From Candidatus Desulfolinea nitratireducens (lineage in GTDB: Bacteria > Chloroflexota > Anaerolineae > Anaerolineales > Villigracilaceae): a DNA stretch of 55,865 nucleotides. Positions 15,373-23,642 of the stretch are shown here, one piece after another (position 1 is the stretch's first letter; every line of letters begins with the position of its first letter). The notes below the pieces were generated by a model that worked only from the letters and a program-made list of their open reading frames with translations, made no database searches and was not told where the DNA came from. The stretch lies in the NCBI GenBank assembly GCA_014382535.1, contig JACNJN010000092.1, positions 1 to 55,865 on the forward strand, read 5' to 3'. The position numbers and the translations under genes were made by a program.

Positions 15373-16716
15373 ATGATGCTAATTACCAACGCCAATCTGA
15401 TTACCTGGGGACCGGAGAATCAAATTTTACACGGCTACTCAATTTATTTAGAGGGGGATAAAATTGCCGGCATCGCCCCTGACCGTGAGCTTGCTGAGCG
15501 TTACCCTAACGCGGAGCGCATCGATGCACGTGGACAATTTGTCATGCCAGGCAACATTTGCGGGCATACTCATTTTTATGGTGCATTTGCACGCGGGATG
15601 GGCATTCCTGGCGAGGCCCCAAAAGATTTTCCGCAAATTCTGGATAAACTCTGGTGGCCACTGGACAAATCTCTCAATGAAGATGATGTGCGTTACTCGG
15701 CTCTCGTCTGCCTTGTAGATGCGATCAAACATGGCACAACCACACTGATCGATCATCACGCCTCGCCGAATTTCATTGAGGGTTCACTGGACGTCATCGC
15801 TGATGCCGTAACCAAATCCGGGTTGCGGGCCTCCCTCTGTTACGAGGTCACCGACCGGGATGGGGATGCCAAAATGCAGGCCGGCATCGACGAGAATATC
15901 CGTTTTATTAAACGCTTGCAAGCCCACCCAGAGTCGCGTCTCGGGGCGAGCTTTGGCTTACACGCCAGCCTGACCCTCTCAGAATCCACACTTGAGCACT
16001 GCGCAGCATCCCTTCCAGAAGGAAGCGGATTCCACATCCATGCAGCGGAGGGACTTTCCGATCAGGATGATAGCCTCGCCAAATCTGGATTGCGTGTGAT
16101 CGACCGTCTTGACAAATACGGCATTCTGGGGCCAATGAGTATTGCCGTGCATGCCGTGCACGTGGACGCACGCGAAATCCAGATCCTGGCAGATACAGAG
16201 ACCTGGGTAACCCACCAACCGCGCTCAAATATGAATAATGCTGTTGGAGTTGCTCCGGTCGAATCGATGCTGCGGGCGGGCGTAAAAGTCGGTCTGGGCA
16301 ATGATGGCTTTTCGAATGCGATGTGGACTGAATGGAAGGCAGCTTACCTGCTGCATAAATCAGCGCATAATGACCCGCGCCGCATGGGTGGCTATGATGT
16401 TACAAAATTGGCCGTTGATAATAATGCTGCTCTGGCAAATGTTTTCTTCCCCGATGCGCCACTTGGCAATCTGAGCGTTGGCGCATACGCAGACCTGATT
16501 TTTGTAGATTATCATCCCTTTACCGAATTAACGGCTGGCAATCTGCCCTGGCATATCCTGTTTGGCTTCCACGAAAGTATGATCACCACAACCATCGTTG
16601 GCGGGAAAATGCTGATGAAGGATCGCGAGCTGCTGACACTTGATGAAGCCGAAATCGCGGCCAAGGCACGTGAGGCCTCAGCAAAAACCTGGAAGCGCTA
16701 TCAAGAGAAGTTTTAA
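15373..16716 (+). CDS. ssnA: Putative aminohydrolase SsnA
   Basis: The product is a 447-residue amidohydrolase-superfamily enzyme. The metal-binding HxH is H65/H67 in 'GHTHFYGAF', with later His in 'HIHAAEG' and Asp in 'GLGNDGFSN'. Overall similarity to the SsnA subgroup is strong ('LIDHHASPNFIEGSL', 'PRSNMNNAVGV', 'AGNLPWHILFG'). In other bacteria ssnA sits in selenium-dependent molybdenum-hydroxylase and purine-degradation clusters. Here it is followed by an F420-reductase-like gene, and two moeA genes occur about 8-13 kb away. The substrate is probably a purine or other N-heterocycle, by family inference. AGGAGA lies just upstream of the ATG. Confidence 0.85.
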   Translation: MMLITNANLITWGPENQILHGYSIYLEGDKIAGIAPDRELAERYPNAERIDARGQFVMPGNICGHTHFYGAFARGMGIPGEAPKDFPQILDKLWWPLDKSLNEDDVRYSALVCLVDAIKHGTTTLIDHHASPNFIEGSLDVIADAVTKSGLRASLCYEVTDRDGDAKMQAGIDENIRFIKRLQAHPESRLGASFGLHASLTLSESTLEHCAASLPEGSGFHIHAAEGLSDQDDSLAKSGLRVIDRLDKYGILGPMSIAVHAVHVDAREIQILADTETWVTHQPRSNMNNAVGVAPVESMLRAGVKVGLGNDGFSNAMWTEWKAAYLLHKSAHNDPRRMGGYDVTKLAVDNNAALANVFFPDAPLGNLSVGAYADLIFVDYHPFTELTAGNLPWHILFGFHESMITTTIVGGKMLMKDRELLTLDEAEIAAKAREASAKTWKRYQEKF

Positions 16717-16744
16717 TGCACAATTTTATTTCAAGGAGAAATTC

Positions 16745-17413
16745 ATGACGACCGATTCAAAACTACTCACCATCGCCGTATTAGGCGGCACAGGCAAAGA
16801 AGGCAAGGGTCTGGCCTATCGCTGGGCGAAGGCAGGATACCATGTCATTATCGGTTCTCGCACAAATGAAAAAGCTGAGACCGCCGCTGGTGATTTGAAT
16901 AAAATGCTAGGTGAAGGTAAAGTGCAAGGGTTGCTCAATACCGATGCCGCAGAAAAAGCGGATATCCTTGTACTGACTGTACCTTACAGCGCCCACAAAC
17001 CTACGCTGGAAAGCGTTAGGGAGGCCGCGCAGGGAAAAATCTTTATCGATGTGACCGTGCCCCTCGTCCCGCCAAAAGTTTCCAAGGCACAAATGCCCCC
17101 AGCTGGCAGTGCGGCCCAGGAAGCACAAGAAATACTCGGTGACGGAGTCAATGTAGTATCCGCTTTCCAGAATATCTCGCATGAACATCTTTTTACCGGA
17201 CACTCCGTCAATTGCGATGTGCTGGTGACCGGTAAAGGCAAGACTGCCCGACTTGAAGCACTAAAACTGGTAGAGGCTGCCGGTATGATCGGCTGGGACG
17301 CAGGTCCTATTGAAAACTCGATGGTCGTCGAGGGGATGACCAGCTTGCTGATCTATATCAATAAACAAAATGGCGTCAAATCGGCCGGGATCAAGATTAC
17401 AGGGGTTAAGTAA
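16745..17413 (+). CDS. npdG: NADPH-dependent F420 reductase family protein
   Basis: The product is 222 residues, starting at the ATG preceded by AAGGAGAA. The N-terminal Rossmann loop 'VLGGTGKEGKGLAYRWAKAGY' and the NADP-selecting 'VIIGSRTNEKA' are characteristic of F420H2:NADP oxidoreductase. 'FIDVTVPLVPPK' and 'VVSAFQNISHEHL' match the substrate side. The reaction in the family is hydride exchange between F420H2 and NADP+. F420 biosynthesis genes are not in the window, so use of F420 is inferred. The gene follows ssnA by 28 nt and is likely co-transcribed. Confidence 0.85.
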   Translation: MTTDSKLLTIAVLGGTGKEGKGLAYRWAKAGYHVIIGSRTNEKAETAAGDLNKMLGEGKVQGLLNTDAAEKADILVLTVPYSAHKPTLESVREAAQGKIFIDVTVPLVPPKVSKAQMPPAGSAAQEAQEILGDGVNVVSAFQNISHEHLFTGHSVNCDVLVTGKGKTARLEALKLVEAAGMIGWDAGPIENSMVVEGMTSLLIYINKQNGVKSAGIKITGVK

Positions 17414-17893
17414 TCCACAGATTACACGGATCACACAGATTTATTTCTGAGTAAAACAAAAGCTTTGATGCTTATGAATACAGTCAATAAGCGCGACCCT
17501 CAGACCTACTCAATAATTGGCGCAGCGATGGAAATTCATCGCCAATTGGGTCATGGCTTTCTGGAAGCTGTCTATCAAGAAGCGGCTGTCCTGGAATTTC
17601 CGAAACATAACATTCCATTTCAAAGAGAAGTTCCTTTGCCTATTATTTATAAAGGCACAAAACTTCCAACAAGTTATCGTGCTGATTTTATTTGCTTCTC
17701 TGAAATTGTCGTAGAGTTTAAAGCTCTAACAAGACTGACTTCAACCGAAGAATCACAGGTCTTGAACTATCTCAAGGCGACGGGATTTTATCGTGGCCTG
17801 TTAATAAATTTTGGCACAAAAAGCCTCAAGTACAAACGCTTTGTCTGGGGATATCCAGACAAAAAAATCTGCAAAATCTAGATAATCTGTGGA
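17414..17893. mobile_element. Small inverted-repeat element carrying a GxxExxY gene
   Basis: The outer ends TCCACAGATTA (17414-17424) and TAATCTGTGGA (17883-17893) are perfect 11-bp inverted repeats. The similarity continues inwards, with ACACAGATTT on the left and AAATCTGCAAAATC on the right. The only content is the GxxExxY gene. The right end supplies the GTG start of DNA polymerase IV. No transposase is present, so if mobile it would have to be moved in trans. The repeats are seen; mobility is inferred. Confidence 0.55.
17468..17881 (+). CDS. GxxExxY protein
   Basis: The product is about 137 residues. It has the family signature 'LGHGFLEAVYQEA' (GxxExxY) and a PD-(D/E)XK-like core: 'YRADFICFSEIVVEFKAL', where the Asp and the Glu-x-Lys could form a nuclease-like site. 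The function is unknown in the family. Several starts are possible (TTG 17465, ATG 17468, ATG 17474) and none has a strong ribosome site. The gene fills an inverted-repeat-bounded segment between npdG and dinB. Confidence 0.85.
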   Translation: MLMNTVNKRDPQTYSIIGAAMEIHRQLGHGFLEAVYQEAAVLEFPKHNIPFQREVPLPIIYKGTKLPTSYRADFICFSEIVVEFKALTRLTSTEESQVLNYLKATGFYRGLLINFGTKSLKYKRFVWGYPDKKICKI

Positions 17894-19073
17894 AAATATT
17901 TTGCCTCGAAAAATCATTCACCTCGATCTGGACGCTTTTTACTGCGCGGTTGAAGAAAATCACGATCCTTCACTGCGCGGTAAAGCCTTTGCTGTAGGAG
18001 GCAGACCAGAAGAACGCGGCGTGGTTTCCTCCTGTTCATACGCAGCACGGGCAAGCGGTGTCCGGTCAGCGATGCCAATGGGACGCGCCCTGGCTCTTTG
18101 CCCTGAACTGAAAATTGTTCCTGGAAAACATCACTTATATGGCGAGGCATCGAAGAAGGTAATGGCACTATTACGAGAGGTTACCCCTCTTGTGGAACAG
18201 ATCTCGGTGGATGAAGCTTTTTTGGATATCAGTGATCTGCCAGAAGCCGGGGAAGTCATCGGAAAGCGGTTGCAAACCCAAATTAAGAATGAGCTTGAGC
18301 TCTCCTCATCTATTGGTATCGCGACGAATAAATTAGTCGCGAAAATTGCAAATGATGTCGGCAAAAAAGCAGGACAACCTGGTTTCTCCCCCTTTGCGAC
18401 AACAGTAGTTCCAGCGGGGCGGGAAGCTGAATTCTTATCTCCGCTGCCCGCCGGGATGCTCTGGGGCGTGGGGCCAAAAACTGAACAGAAACTGGCTGAA
18501 ATGGGAATAAATACGATTGGGGAAATTGCTAATTGGCCTGAAAAAGATATTTCCCAAAGATTTGGCGAGCACGGACGAGATCTCTCCCGTCATGCCCGCG
18601 GCATTGATACACGTCCGATTATGACCGAGCGCGAAATTAAATCAATCAGCCAGGAAACGACTTTTCACCGTGATATTAGCGATGATGGCAAAATTGAGAA
18701 GACACTGCTTGCTTTAACCCAAAAAGTGGCACGACGCTTACGCAAAGCAGAGCTGGGTGGAAAAACCGTAAAACTTAAGATTCGCTGGAGCGACTTTACA
18801 ACCCTCACACGTCAAAAAACGCTGCCAACAATCTCTGATAACGACACTGAGATCTTTGATGCCGCCCTCTCTTTGCTAAGGAATTTACGTCCATCCGGAA
18901 AGCCCGTGCGTTTGATAGGGGTTGGCGTAAGTGGTCTGGGACCTCCTCTACGGCAACTTTCACTATGGGATCAGAATATTGAAGAATCACGCGAATTGCA
19001 AAAGGTTTTGGATGAGTTACAAAAGCGTTTTGGGGAAAATATCATTAAACGTGGAAGTAAAATCAAGGATTAA
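17889..19073 (+). CDS. dinB: DNA polymerase IV
   Basis: The product is a 394-residue Y-family translesion polymerase. The catalytic acidic residues lie in 'IIHLDLDAFYCAVE' near the N-terminus and in 'SVDEAFLDIS' at about 106. The thumb HhH ('LWGVGPKTEQKLAEMGINTIGEIA') and the little-finger domain are complete. The likely start is a GTG in the end of the upstream inverted-repeat element; TTG at 17901 is an alternative. There is no beta-clamp motif that I can place with certainty. Confidence 0.93.
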   Translation: MENILPRKIIHLDLDAFYCAVEENHDPSLRGKAFAVGGRPEERGVVSSCSYAARASGVRSAMPMGRALALCPELKIVPGKHHLYGEASKKVMALLREVTPLVEQISVDEAFLDISDLPEAGEVIGKRLQTQIKNELELSSSIGIATNKLVAKIANDVGKKAGQPGFSPFATTVVPAGREAEFLSPLPAGMLWGVGPKTEQKLAEMGINTIGEIANWPEKDISQRFGEHGRDLSRHARGIDTRPIMTEREIKSISQETTFHRDISDDGKIEKTLLALTQKVARRLRKAELGGKTVKLKIRWSDFTTLTRQKTLPTISDNDTEIFDAALSLLRNLRPSGKPVRLIGVGVSGLGPPLRQLSLWDQNIEESRELQKVLDELQKRFGENIIKRGSKIKD

Positions 19074-19129
19074 TAGTAATCATAGACTATAATAGGGGTA
19101 ATAATCGCAATTTTCTCGGGAGTATTCCC

Positions 19130-19753
19130 ATGACCACGCTCAGTTTCACAAAAGAAATCACGGAATTATACGCGCCATCTGCTCGGCGGGTGGATATCGT
19201 TAATGTACCCGAGATGAAATTCGTGATGATTGACGGCCAAATCGAAATAGGAGGGGAAACCTCTACATCTGAAGCTTTCCAGGATACCTTGAACGTACTC
19301 AATGGGATTTCTTTCACATTAAAATTTATGTCCAAACTTGACCGAAAAAATCCGGTCGACTATAACACCATGCCATTGGAGGGATTATGGCAGCCATCCT
19401 CAAAAAAGGATTTTAAAAATAGGAGCGATTGGAAGTGGACATTAATGATGGTGCAGCCCAGTCATATCACCGATGAGATGTTCGAGAGCGCCATTGATAG
19501 TTTGAAGAGAAAACGCGGCGAAATCCCCGCCTTGACCCTGGCGCGTTTCGAGCATTTCCATGAAGGGCTGGCAATGCAAATTATGCATGTCAGTTCTCCC
19601 GGGTTGGTTTCGATGACCTTCGAGCGGATGAAAGATTTTGCCAAAGATGAGGGTCATAAATTGCGCGGACTTTTTCACGAAATCTATCTCAGCGACCCAC
19701 GCCACACCAAGCCAGAAAAACAGCGCACAATATTGCGTCATCCGATAAAATAA
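19130..19753 (+). CDS. GyrI-like small-molecule-binding protein
   Basis: The product is 207 residues and resembles stand-alone GyrI-like (SOUL/GyrI) proteins, with 'MKFVMIDGQIEIGGE', 'PLEGLWQPSS', 'WKWTLMMVQPSHIT' and the end 'LFHEIYLSDPRHTKPEKQRTILRHPI'. Relatives are uncharacterised, and some bind or hydrolyse small organic molecules. There is no DNA-binding domain. CTCGGGAG precedes the start. Confidence 0.8.
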   Translation: MTTLSFTKEITELYAPSARRVDIVNVPEMKFVMIDGQIEIGGETSTSEAFQDTLNVLNGISFTLKFMSKLDRKNPVDYNTMPLEGLWQPSSKKDFKNRSDWKWTLMMVQPSHITDEMFESAIDSLKRKRGEIPALTLARFEHFHEGLAMQIMHVSSPGLVSMTFERMKDFAKDEGHKLRGLFHEIYLSDPRHTKPEKQRTILRHPIK

Positions 19754-19783
19754 ATTTCTTGAATGAATTAAGCGATAAAGCAG

Positions 19784-20203
19784 ATGACAGTCATAACTGA
19801 TTCCATTCGCATTGATACGCAAGGCAATGCGGATAGTTACAATATCACAACAAATGTCGTAGAAGTATTGGCAAATAGTGGTATCCAAAACGGGATCGTA
19901 ACCATTTTCACCCCATCGGCAACCAGTGGATTGACTACCATTGAATATGAAAGCGGTTGCCTAAGCGATTTTCGCCGTCTAATGGATGAACTGGCTTCAC
20001 CGGAAAAAGGATATGCCCATGAAGAGCGGTGGCATGATGGGAACGGTCATTCTCATGTCCGGGCAGCGCTGCTAGGCCCCTCGATAACGATCCCCTTTGT
20101 AAATCAGGAACTCACCCTCGGAACCTGGCAGCAGGTTATGTTCATCGATTTTGATACACATCCACGCCAAAGAGAATTGATCGTGCAAATCATTGGAGAA
20201 TAA
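19784..20203 (+). CDS. yjbQ: YjbQ/UPF0047 family protein
   Basis: The product is 139 residues and covers the complete UPF0047 fold. Conserved segments include 'GIVTIFTPSATSGLTTIEYE' (usually hxxHTTAaixinE), 'NGHSHVRAALLGPSITIPF' and 'GTWQQVMFIDFDTHPRQRELIVQI'. Some members show thiamine-phosphate synthase side activity, but the true role is unclear. The usual HTTAAI histidine is replaced by Pro-Ser ('PSATSG'), so the active site may be altered. Confidence 0.85.
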   Translation: MTVITDSIRIDTQGNADSYNITTNVVEVLANSGIQNGIVTIFTPSATSGLTTIEYESGCLSDFRRLMDELASPEKGYAHEERWHDGNGHSHVRAALLGPSITIPFVNQELTLGTWQQVMFIDFDTHPRQRELIVQIIGE

Positions 20204-20220
20204 AGTAGCAGGAGATTTAT

Positions 20221-20811
20221 ATGAGCGATAAAAAGAAGTTTGAAGTGGAAGAAATTGTTGCAGAGGAATATCAGTATATTGCTCAAACGGCTTTTCAGGC
20301 AAACGAAGACCGCGCCCGTGTAACAACTTTTTATCTGGTCAGTGTTGGCAGCCTTTTTGGTGCTTTTTTGGGAACAACACCAACCACTGAAAAGACAACG
20401 CTGTGGTTTTTTGCAGGTCTTTTTCTATTTCTATCCTATTTTGGAATTCTCACATTGCGCCAGTTAATTCAATTAAGGATATCCTGGTTTGAATCAGCCC
20501 GCGCCATGAACCAGATCAAGGAATTTCTGATCAAACAAAATAAAGATCTGGGTAAGGCATTTCGCTGGCAATCAAAAACCCTCCCTGATCCCTATAAACC
20601 AAAAAGCATTTCTTATTTCCTTGCCCAACAAGTTGCCATGCTTGGCGCAGTCACTTTCGGCGCGATGATTTTCTATGCGACATTGGCAATCAATAAAAAT
20701 TTTCAAAATGATCCCCTGCTGCTCTTTGGGGCCGGCATTGGGGGGATATTTTTTCTAATTTTCCAAATGATGCTTTATCGTAAAGAACTCAGCGCTTCCA
20801 AGGAGGAATAA
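20221..20811 (+). CDS. Four-helix membrane protein, unknown function
   Basis: The product is 196 residues. An acidic N-terminal helix ('FEVEEIVAEEYQYIAQTAFQANEDRARVTTFYL') leads into two membrane helices, a cytoplasmic helical stretch with conserved-looking Trp and Arg, then two more membrane helices and a charged tail. The two-plus-two layout and long inner helices resemble SLATT-type membrane domains, but I cannot assign it. The stop is directly followed by the start of the next gene, so the pair is probably one functional unit. Confidence 0.7.
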   Translation: MSDKKKFEVEEIVAEEYQYIAQTAFQANEDRARVTTFYLVSVGSLFGAFLGTTPTTEKTTLWFFAGLFLFLSYFGILTLRQLIQLRISWFESARAMNQIKEFLIKQNKDLGKAFRWQSKTLPDPYKPKSISYFLAQQVAMLGAVTFGAMIFYATLAINKNFQNDPLLLFGAGIGGIFFLIFQMMLYRKELSASKEE

Positions 20812-22278
20812 ATGGGACAGGATCACAGCTCTCGTGAGGCAAAATCTGTTTTTTTGCGATTTCCTAAATGGGTAATTGGCATTATTGTTGTGCTGGCATT
20901 GATATGCGGAATCCTTTGCCTGGGGATATTTGCCCTGCCTGCGCTGGGATTTTCTCTCCCCGAAGAGATATTAGCTCGTTTGGAAAGCTACGGGGTTCTT
21001 GATGGATCGGAAAGTGAACCAGAGGGTTTGGATAGTGTTATTACAGACATGCTTAATTTGCGCGGGGAAGGCAATGCCGATCCAAAATTGGATGCAGGAG
21101 CCTGCATACCCGCACATCTTTATGGGCCACCAGAATTGAATAGTAATAATATATCGGGAAATGAAAATATAGTTTGGATTGAGTTTTTAGAACCAACCCT
21201 TGATGAGCTGCCATGGAAAATGAATATGCAACACCCAGATATATTTGAAGAGGGAGAATATCAACTTCAAATCTTTTCAAAAACCGCTCTCGAATTTTCT
21301 GAGGCAAAATGCCAGGTCCAAAACGGAGTATTGAACTGCTCATTCAACGGATTTACACCACGCCTTTCCAACACCCAGGTAGATGTTATCGTCACGAAGG
21401 ACAATTGCGTAGTGGCTTCCTTCTGGGGTACGGTTTCAGAAGGGGACGATAAACAGGCCGAAAATAACGGTAGCCAGCCTGGGGGCACAGATGCACCTTC
21501 AGTGGAAGTTGGCGAAAGTTGTATACCGGTCGATCTCCAGAATGCGCAATTGGCTTCAAATGACTCATCCATCCTGAATCTTGGTGAGATTGATTATGGT
21601 GGCAATCTCGATTTAAAGGACTCCTTCACTGAAAACGGTCTTGAAATAAAAAATACCTTTTCTCCCACTCCTTTATGGAACGAATCCGGCCAATTTGAAG
21701 AGGGCTATCAAATCCATATTTTTGAGAATCTTGCGAATACTGATACCGCTAAAGAGCATCAAAATAATGTGGATTGCTCCTTGGGAAATGGTTCTTTAAC
21801 CTGTGAGCTGGCAGCACTTTGTCCTTACGGTGAGGGTGTTTGCAGCAATATTATTGTTGTTTCGCAAGATGACTGCATCAGGGGCGCTTATCAATATCTA
21901 ATTCGTGATCTTGATGAAAATCCAAATTCGACTGCCGATGCGCGTTGTACTCTCTATAAAGGGATGGAGATGGAATTGGCCTGGCCTGAATGGAAGAAAG
22001 ACTCCCCCATGCCTGTGACAATTAAGATGCCAGGTGGCGTACCTGGACTGGAAATAGCTTTCCCGGACGATGTAGAGCCTTGGGAATATTCACTCAAAAT
22101 TGGTACAAGCCTATCAAATGACTGTACTTATCAGGGCTACAAGGAAAAACTGCATTGCGCCATTGTAGTCTCCGAAGGATACTCAGAATCAGTGCAGACT
22201 CTTTCCTTATTCGTAAATGGCTGCTCCACCCCAATTCTTTATAAAGATAAGGCCTATTTGCCTGAAATGCAAAAATAA
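20812..22278 (+). CDS. Membrane-anchored exported protein with three Cys-containing repeats
   Basis: The product is 488 residues. There is one membrane helix near 20-45, and the rest is extracytoplasmic. The ectodomain has three related units of about 130 residues. Each begins with a Cys (ACIPAHLYG, SCIPVDLQN, ARCTLYKG), contains 'FEEGEYQLQIF', 'FEEGYQIHIF' or 'EPWEYSLKI', and then a Cys pair in 'CQVQNGVLNC', 'CSLGNGSLTC' or 'CTYQGYKEKLHC'. Disulfide-stabilised beta domains are likely. No family is recognised. It starts one base after the previous stop. Confidence 0.7.
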   Translation: MGQDHSSREAKSVFLRFPKWVIGIIVVLALICGILCLGIFALPALGFSLPEEILARLESYGVLDGSESEPEGLDSVITDMLNLRGEGNADPKLDAGACIPAHLYGPPELNSNNISGNENIVWIEFLEPTLDELPWKMNMQHPDIFEEGEYQLQIFSKTALEFSEAKCQVQNGVLNCSFNGFTPRLSNTQVDVIVTKDNCVVASFWGTVSEGDDKQAENNGSQPGGTDAPSVEVGESCIPVDLQNAQLASNDSSILNLGEIDYGGNLDLKDSFTENGLEIKNTFSPTPLWNESGQFEEGYQIHIFENLANTDTAKEHQNNVDCSLGNGSLTCELAALCPYGEGVCSNIIVVSQDDCIRGAYQYLIRDLDENPNSTADARCTLYKGMEMELAWPEWKKDSPMPVTIKMPGGVPGLEIAFPDDVEPWEYSLKIGTSLSNDCTYQGYKEKLHCAIVVSEGYSESVQTLSLFVNGCSTPILYKDKAYLPEMQK

Positions 22279-22294
22279 ATAGTCAGTCAAACCC

Positions 22295-22323
22295 TTGCCA
22301 TCAAACTCCATCCCCAGTAAAAT
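22295..22323 (+). promoter_or_regulatory. crcB promoter
   Basis: TTGCCA (22295-22300) and TAAAAT (22318-22323) are spaced exactly 17 bp. This predicts a transcript start near 22330, a few bases before the fluoride aptamer. Confidence 0.6.
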
Positions 22324-22334
22324 CGGCTTCATAT

Positions 22335-22385
22335 TTCTGGTGATGGAGTTCACCTTTAACCGCCTGATGGCTGATGACTCCTATG
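22335..22385 (+). ncRNA. Fluoride riboswitch (crcB motif)
   Basis: The aptamer core GGTGATGGAGTTCACC (22339-22354), the AACCGCC at 22358-22364 and CTGATGACTCCTA at 22371-22383 match the crcB RNA consensus in order and spacing. It lies 30 nt upstream of crcB. There is no terminator hairpin between aptamer and gene, so control is probably translational, acting on the GGAGA near 22405. Confidence 0.92.
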
Positions 22386-22416
22386 GCAGCAAACATCGAA
22401 ATACGGAGAACGGCAT

Positions 22417-22800
22417 ATGGGCACTTTTCTTTTAATTGGCATGGGGGGCTTTCTCGGCGCGATCATGCGCTATGCACTGAGCGGCTTTGTACAGAGTTGG
22501 TCAAAAACGCCCCAATTTCCGCTCGGGACATTGGTAGTCAATCTCGTTGGTTGCCTGTTGATCGGAGTGCTGGCCCAACTGGCCGAGGCCCGCAATATTT
22601 TCACCCCCGAAACCAGCGCACTCGTCTTTCTCGGATTTCTGGGCGCCTTCACCACTTTTTCCACCTTTAGTTCTGACAGTTTCAATCTAATCAGCGAAGG
22701 AAATAATCTTCTTTTTTATCTGAATATTGGAGTCAGTGTCATCTTTGGTCTTGGTGCAGTCTGGCTCGGTCGCACTCTGACCGCCTTCCTTACAGCCTAA
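22417..22800 (+). CDS. crcB: Fluoride channel FluC/CrcB
   Basis: The product is 127 residues with four membrane helices. Hallmarks are 'GGFLGAIMRYALS', 'PLGTLVVNLVGCLLIG' and 'GFLGAFTTFSTFSSDS', with the Phe and Thr/Ser residues that line the fluoride path. It forms a dual-topology dimer that exports fluoride. The fluoride riboswitch directly upstream confirms the role. The stop overlaps the stop of the convergent gene. Confidence 0.97.
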   Translation: MGTFLLIGMGGFLGAIMRYALSGFVQSWSKTPQFPLGTLVVNLVGCLLIGVLAQLAEARNIFTPETSALVFLGFLGAFTTFSTFSSDSFNLISEGNNLLFYLNIGVSVIFGLGAVWLGRTLTAFLTA

Positions 22801-23153
22801 CCCAACTCCTGGTATAGAAACCAGCTCCCTTTGCGGTCGTCCACGTTTTTACTTTCACGGTCATAATAGATCTCAAAAACCCGCCCCCCTTCCACACACA
22901 CGCGGAAAAAGAATCTCCCCACCCCCCAGGACCCTTTAATGGAAGCCGCCGCTGCGTGGCCCGGACTCATATTCCTCTTCATCCGCCCACGACGTTGATA
23001 ATCCCTCCGCTCGCTCAACAACTCGACCACCCGAAAATCTTCCTCCCGCCAGGTGAATCCATCCGGGCAGGGAGGTGTCTTCTCAAAAGGCGGCGGCGTA
23101 TCGTACCTGACCTCAACTTGCTCGGCAATAAATTGAATTGGTTCCAAATTCAT
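22797..23153 (-). CDS. DUF6504-like small protein
   Basis: The product is 118 residues, starting at the Met of 'MNLEPIQFIAEQVEVRYD'. It has 'PPCPDGFTWREEDFRVVELL', a basic linker (RRDYQRRGRMKRN) and 'VGRFFFRVCVEGGRVFEIYYDRESKNVDDRKGSWFLYQEL'. This resembles DUF6504 proteins, whose beta-sheet core recognises nothing known. An upstream ATG at 23201 would add a poorly coding stretch. The function is unknown. Confidence 0.7.
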   Translation of the reverse strand: MNLEPIQFIAEQVEVRYDTPPPFEKTPPCPDGFTWREEDFRVVELLSERRDYQRRGRMKRNMSPGHAAAASIKGSWGVGRFFFRVCVEGGRVFEIYYDRESKNVDDRKGSWFLYQELG

Positions 23154-23273
23154 CGTTTTTTTCACTATTAGATACAACCCACTTAAAAGTGCGTTGCACA
23201 TTCGTTATTGTTCGCAACTTCCATCAAACCCTTGCGTAAGTAATTATAGCAAAAACCATAAGGAGAATAACTA

Positions 23274-23480
23274 ATGACCGAAAAAATAAAACGCTTATAC
23301 CGCAGCACCAACGATATCATGCTCGCCGGTGTCTGCAGCGGATTAGCCGAATATGCCAGCCTCGACCCGACCGTAGTACGTCTGCTCTTTGTTATGGCCT
23401 TCTTTTTCACCGGCCCTGGCATCCTGCTGGCCTACCTGATCCTGATGATCGTCGTTCACACAGAACAGATCACCTCATAA
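23274..23480 (+). CDS. PspC-domain membrane protein
   Basis: The product is 68 residues and a single PspC domain: 'KRLYRSTNDIMLAGVCSGLAEY' then 'DPTVVRLLFVMAFFFTGPGILLAYLILMIVV' as membrane segment(s). PspC proteins take part in envelope-stress responses. There is no PspA or PspF here. AAGGAG precedes the ATG. Confidence 0.92.
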   Translation: MTEKIKRLYRSTNDIMLAGVCSGLAEYASLDPTVVRLLFVMAFFFTGPGILLAYLILMIVVHTEQITS

Positions 23481-23497
23481 ACTTGTCCTCGTTCCAA

Positions 23498-23541
23498 CAG
23501 AAAGCCTCAAGCGAGATCTGCTTGAGGCTTTCTGCGTTTAT
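23498..23541 (+). terminator. Intrinsic terminator after pspC
   Basis: A perfect 15-bp stem (23498-23512 with 23520-23534) has a 7-nt loop and is followed by CGTTTATT. It lies 18 nt after the pspC stop. Confidence 0.75.
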
Positions 23542-23551
23542 TCCTCAAAAC

Positions 23552-23627
23552 GTTCTCCCCCTATAAATGTGGGGAACTAGAGGAGGGGGCAAAACCCCCA
23601 TCTAACCTCCCCCGCGTGCGGGGGAGG
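23552..23627. repeat. Intergenic palindromic repeat (CCTCCCCCGC family)
   Basis: CCTCCCCCGC (23606-23615) and GCGGGGGAGG (23618-23627) form a 10-bp GC palindrome. It is preceded by GGGGGCAAAACCCCC and a TCCCCC...GGGGAA segment. Composite elements of this kind are interspersed between genes in many environmental genomes. It lies between the pspC terminator and the end of the ABC operon. Confidence 0.6.
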
Positions 23628-23642
23628 AATAACATTCATTTC

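Noticed and set aside
22304-22350. Near-perfect 14-nt inverted repeat between AACTCCATCCCCAG and the fluoride aptamer, suggesting an anti-aptamer stem
   Set aside because: The left arm falls in the spacer of the predicted promoter (TTGCCA-17-TAAAAT) and would not be transcribed.
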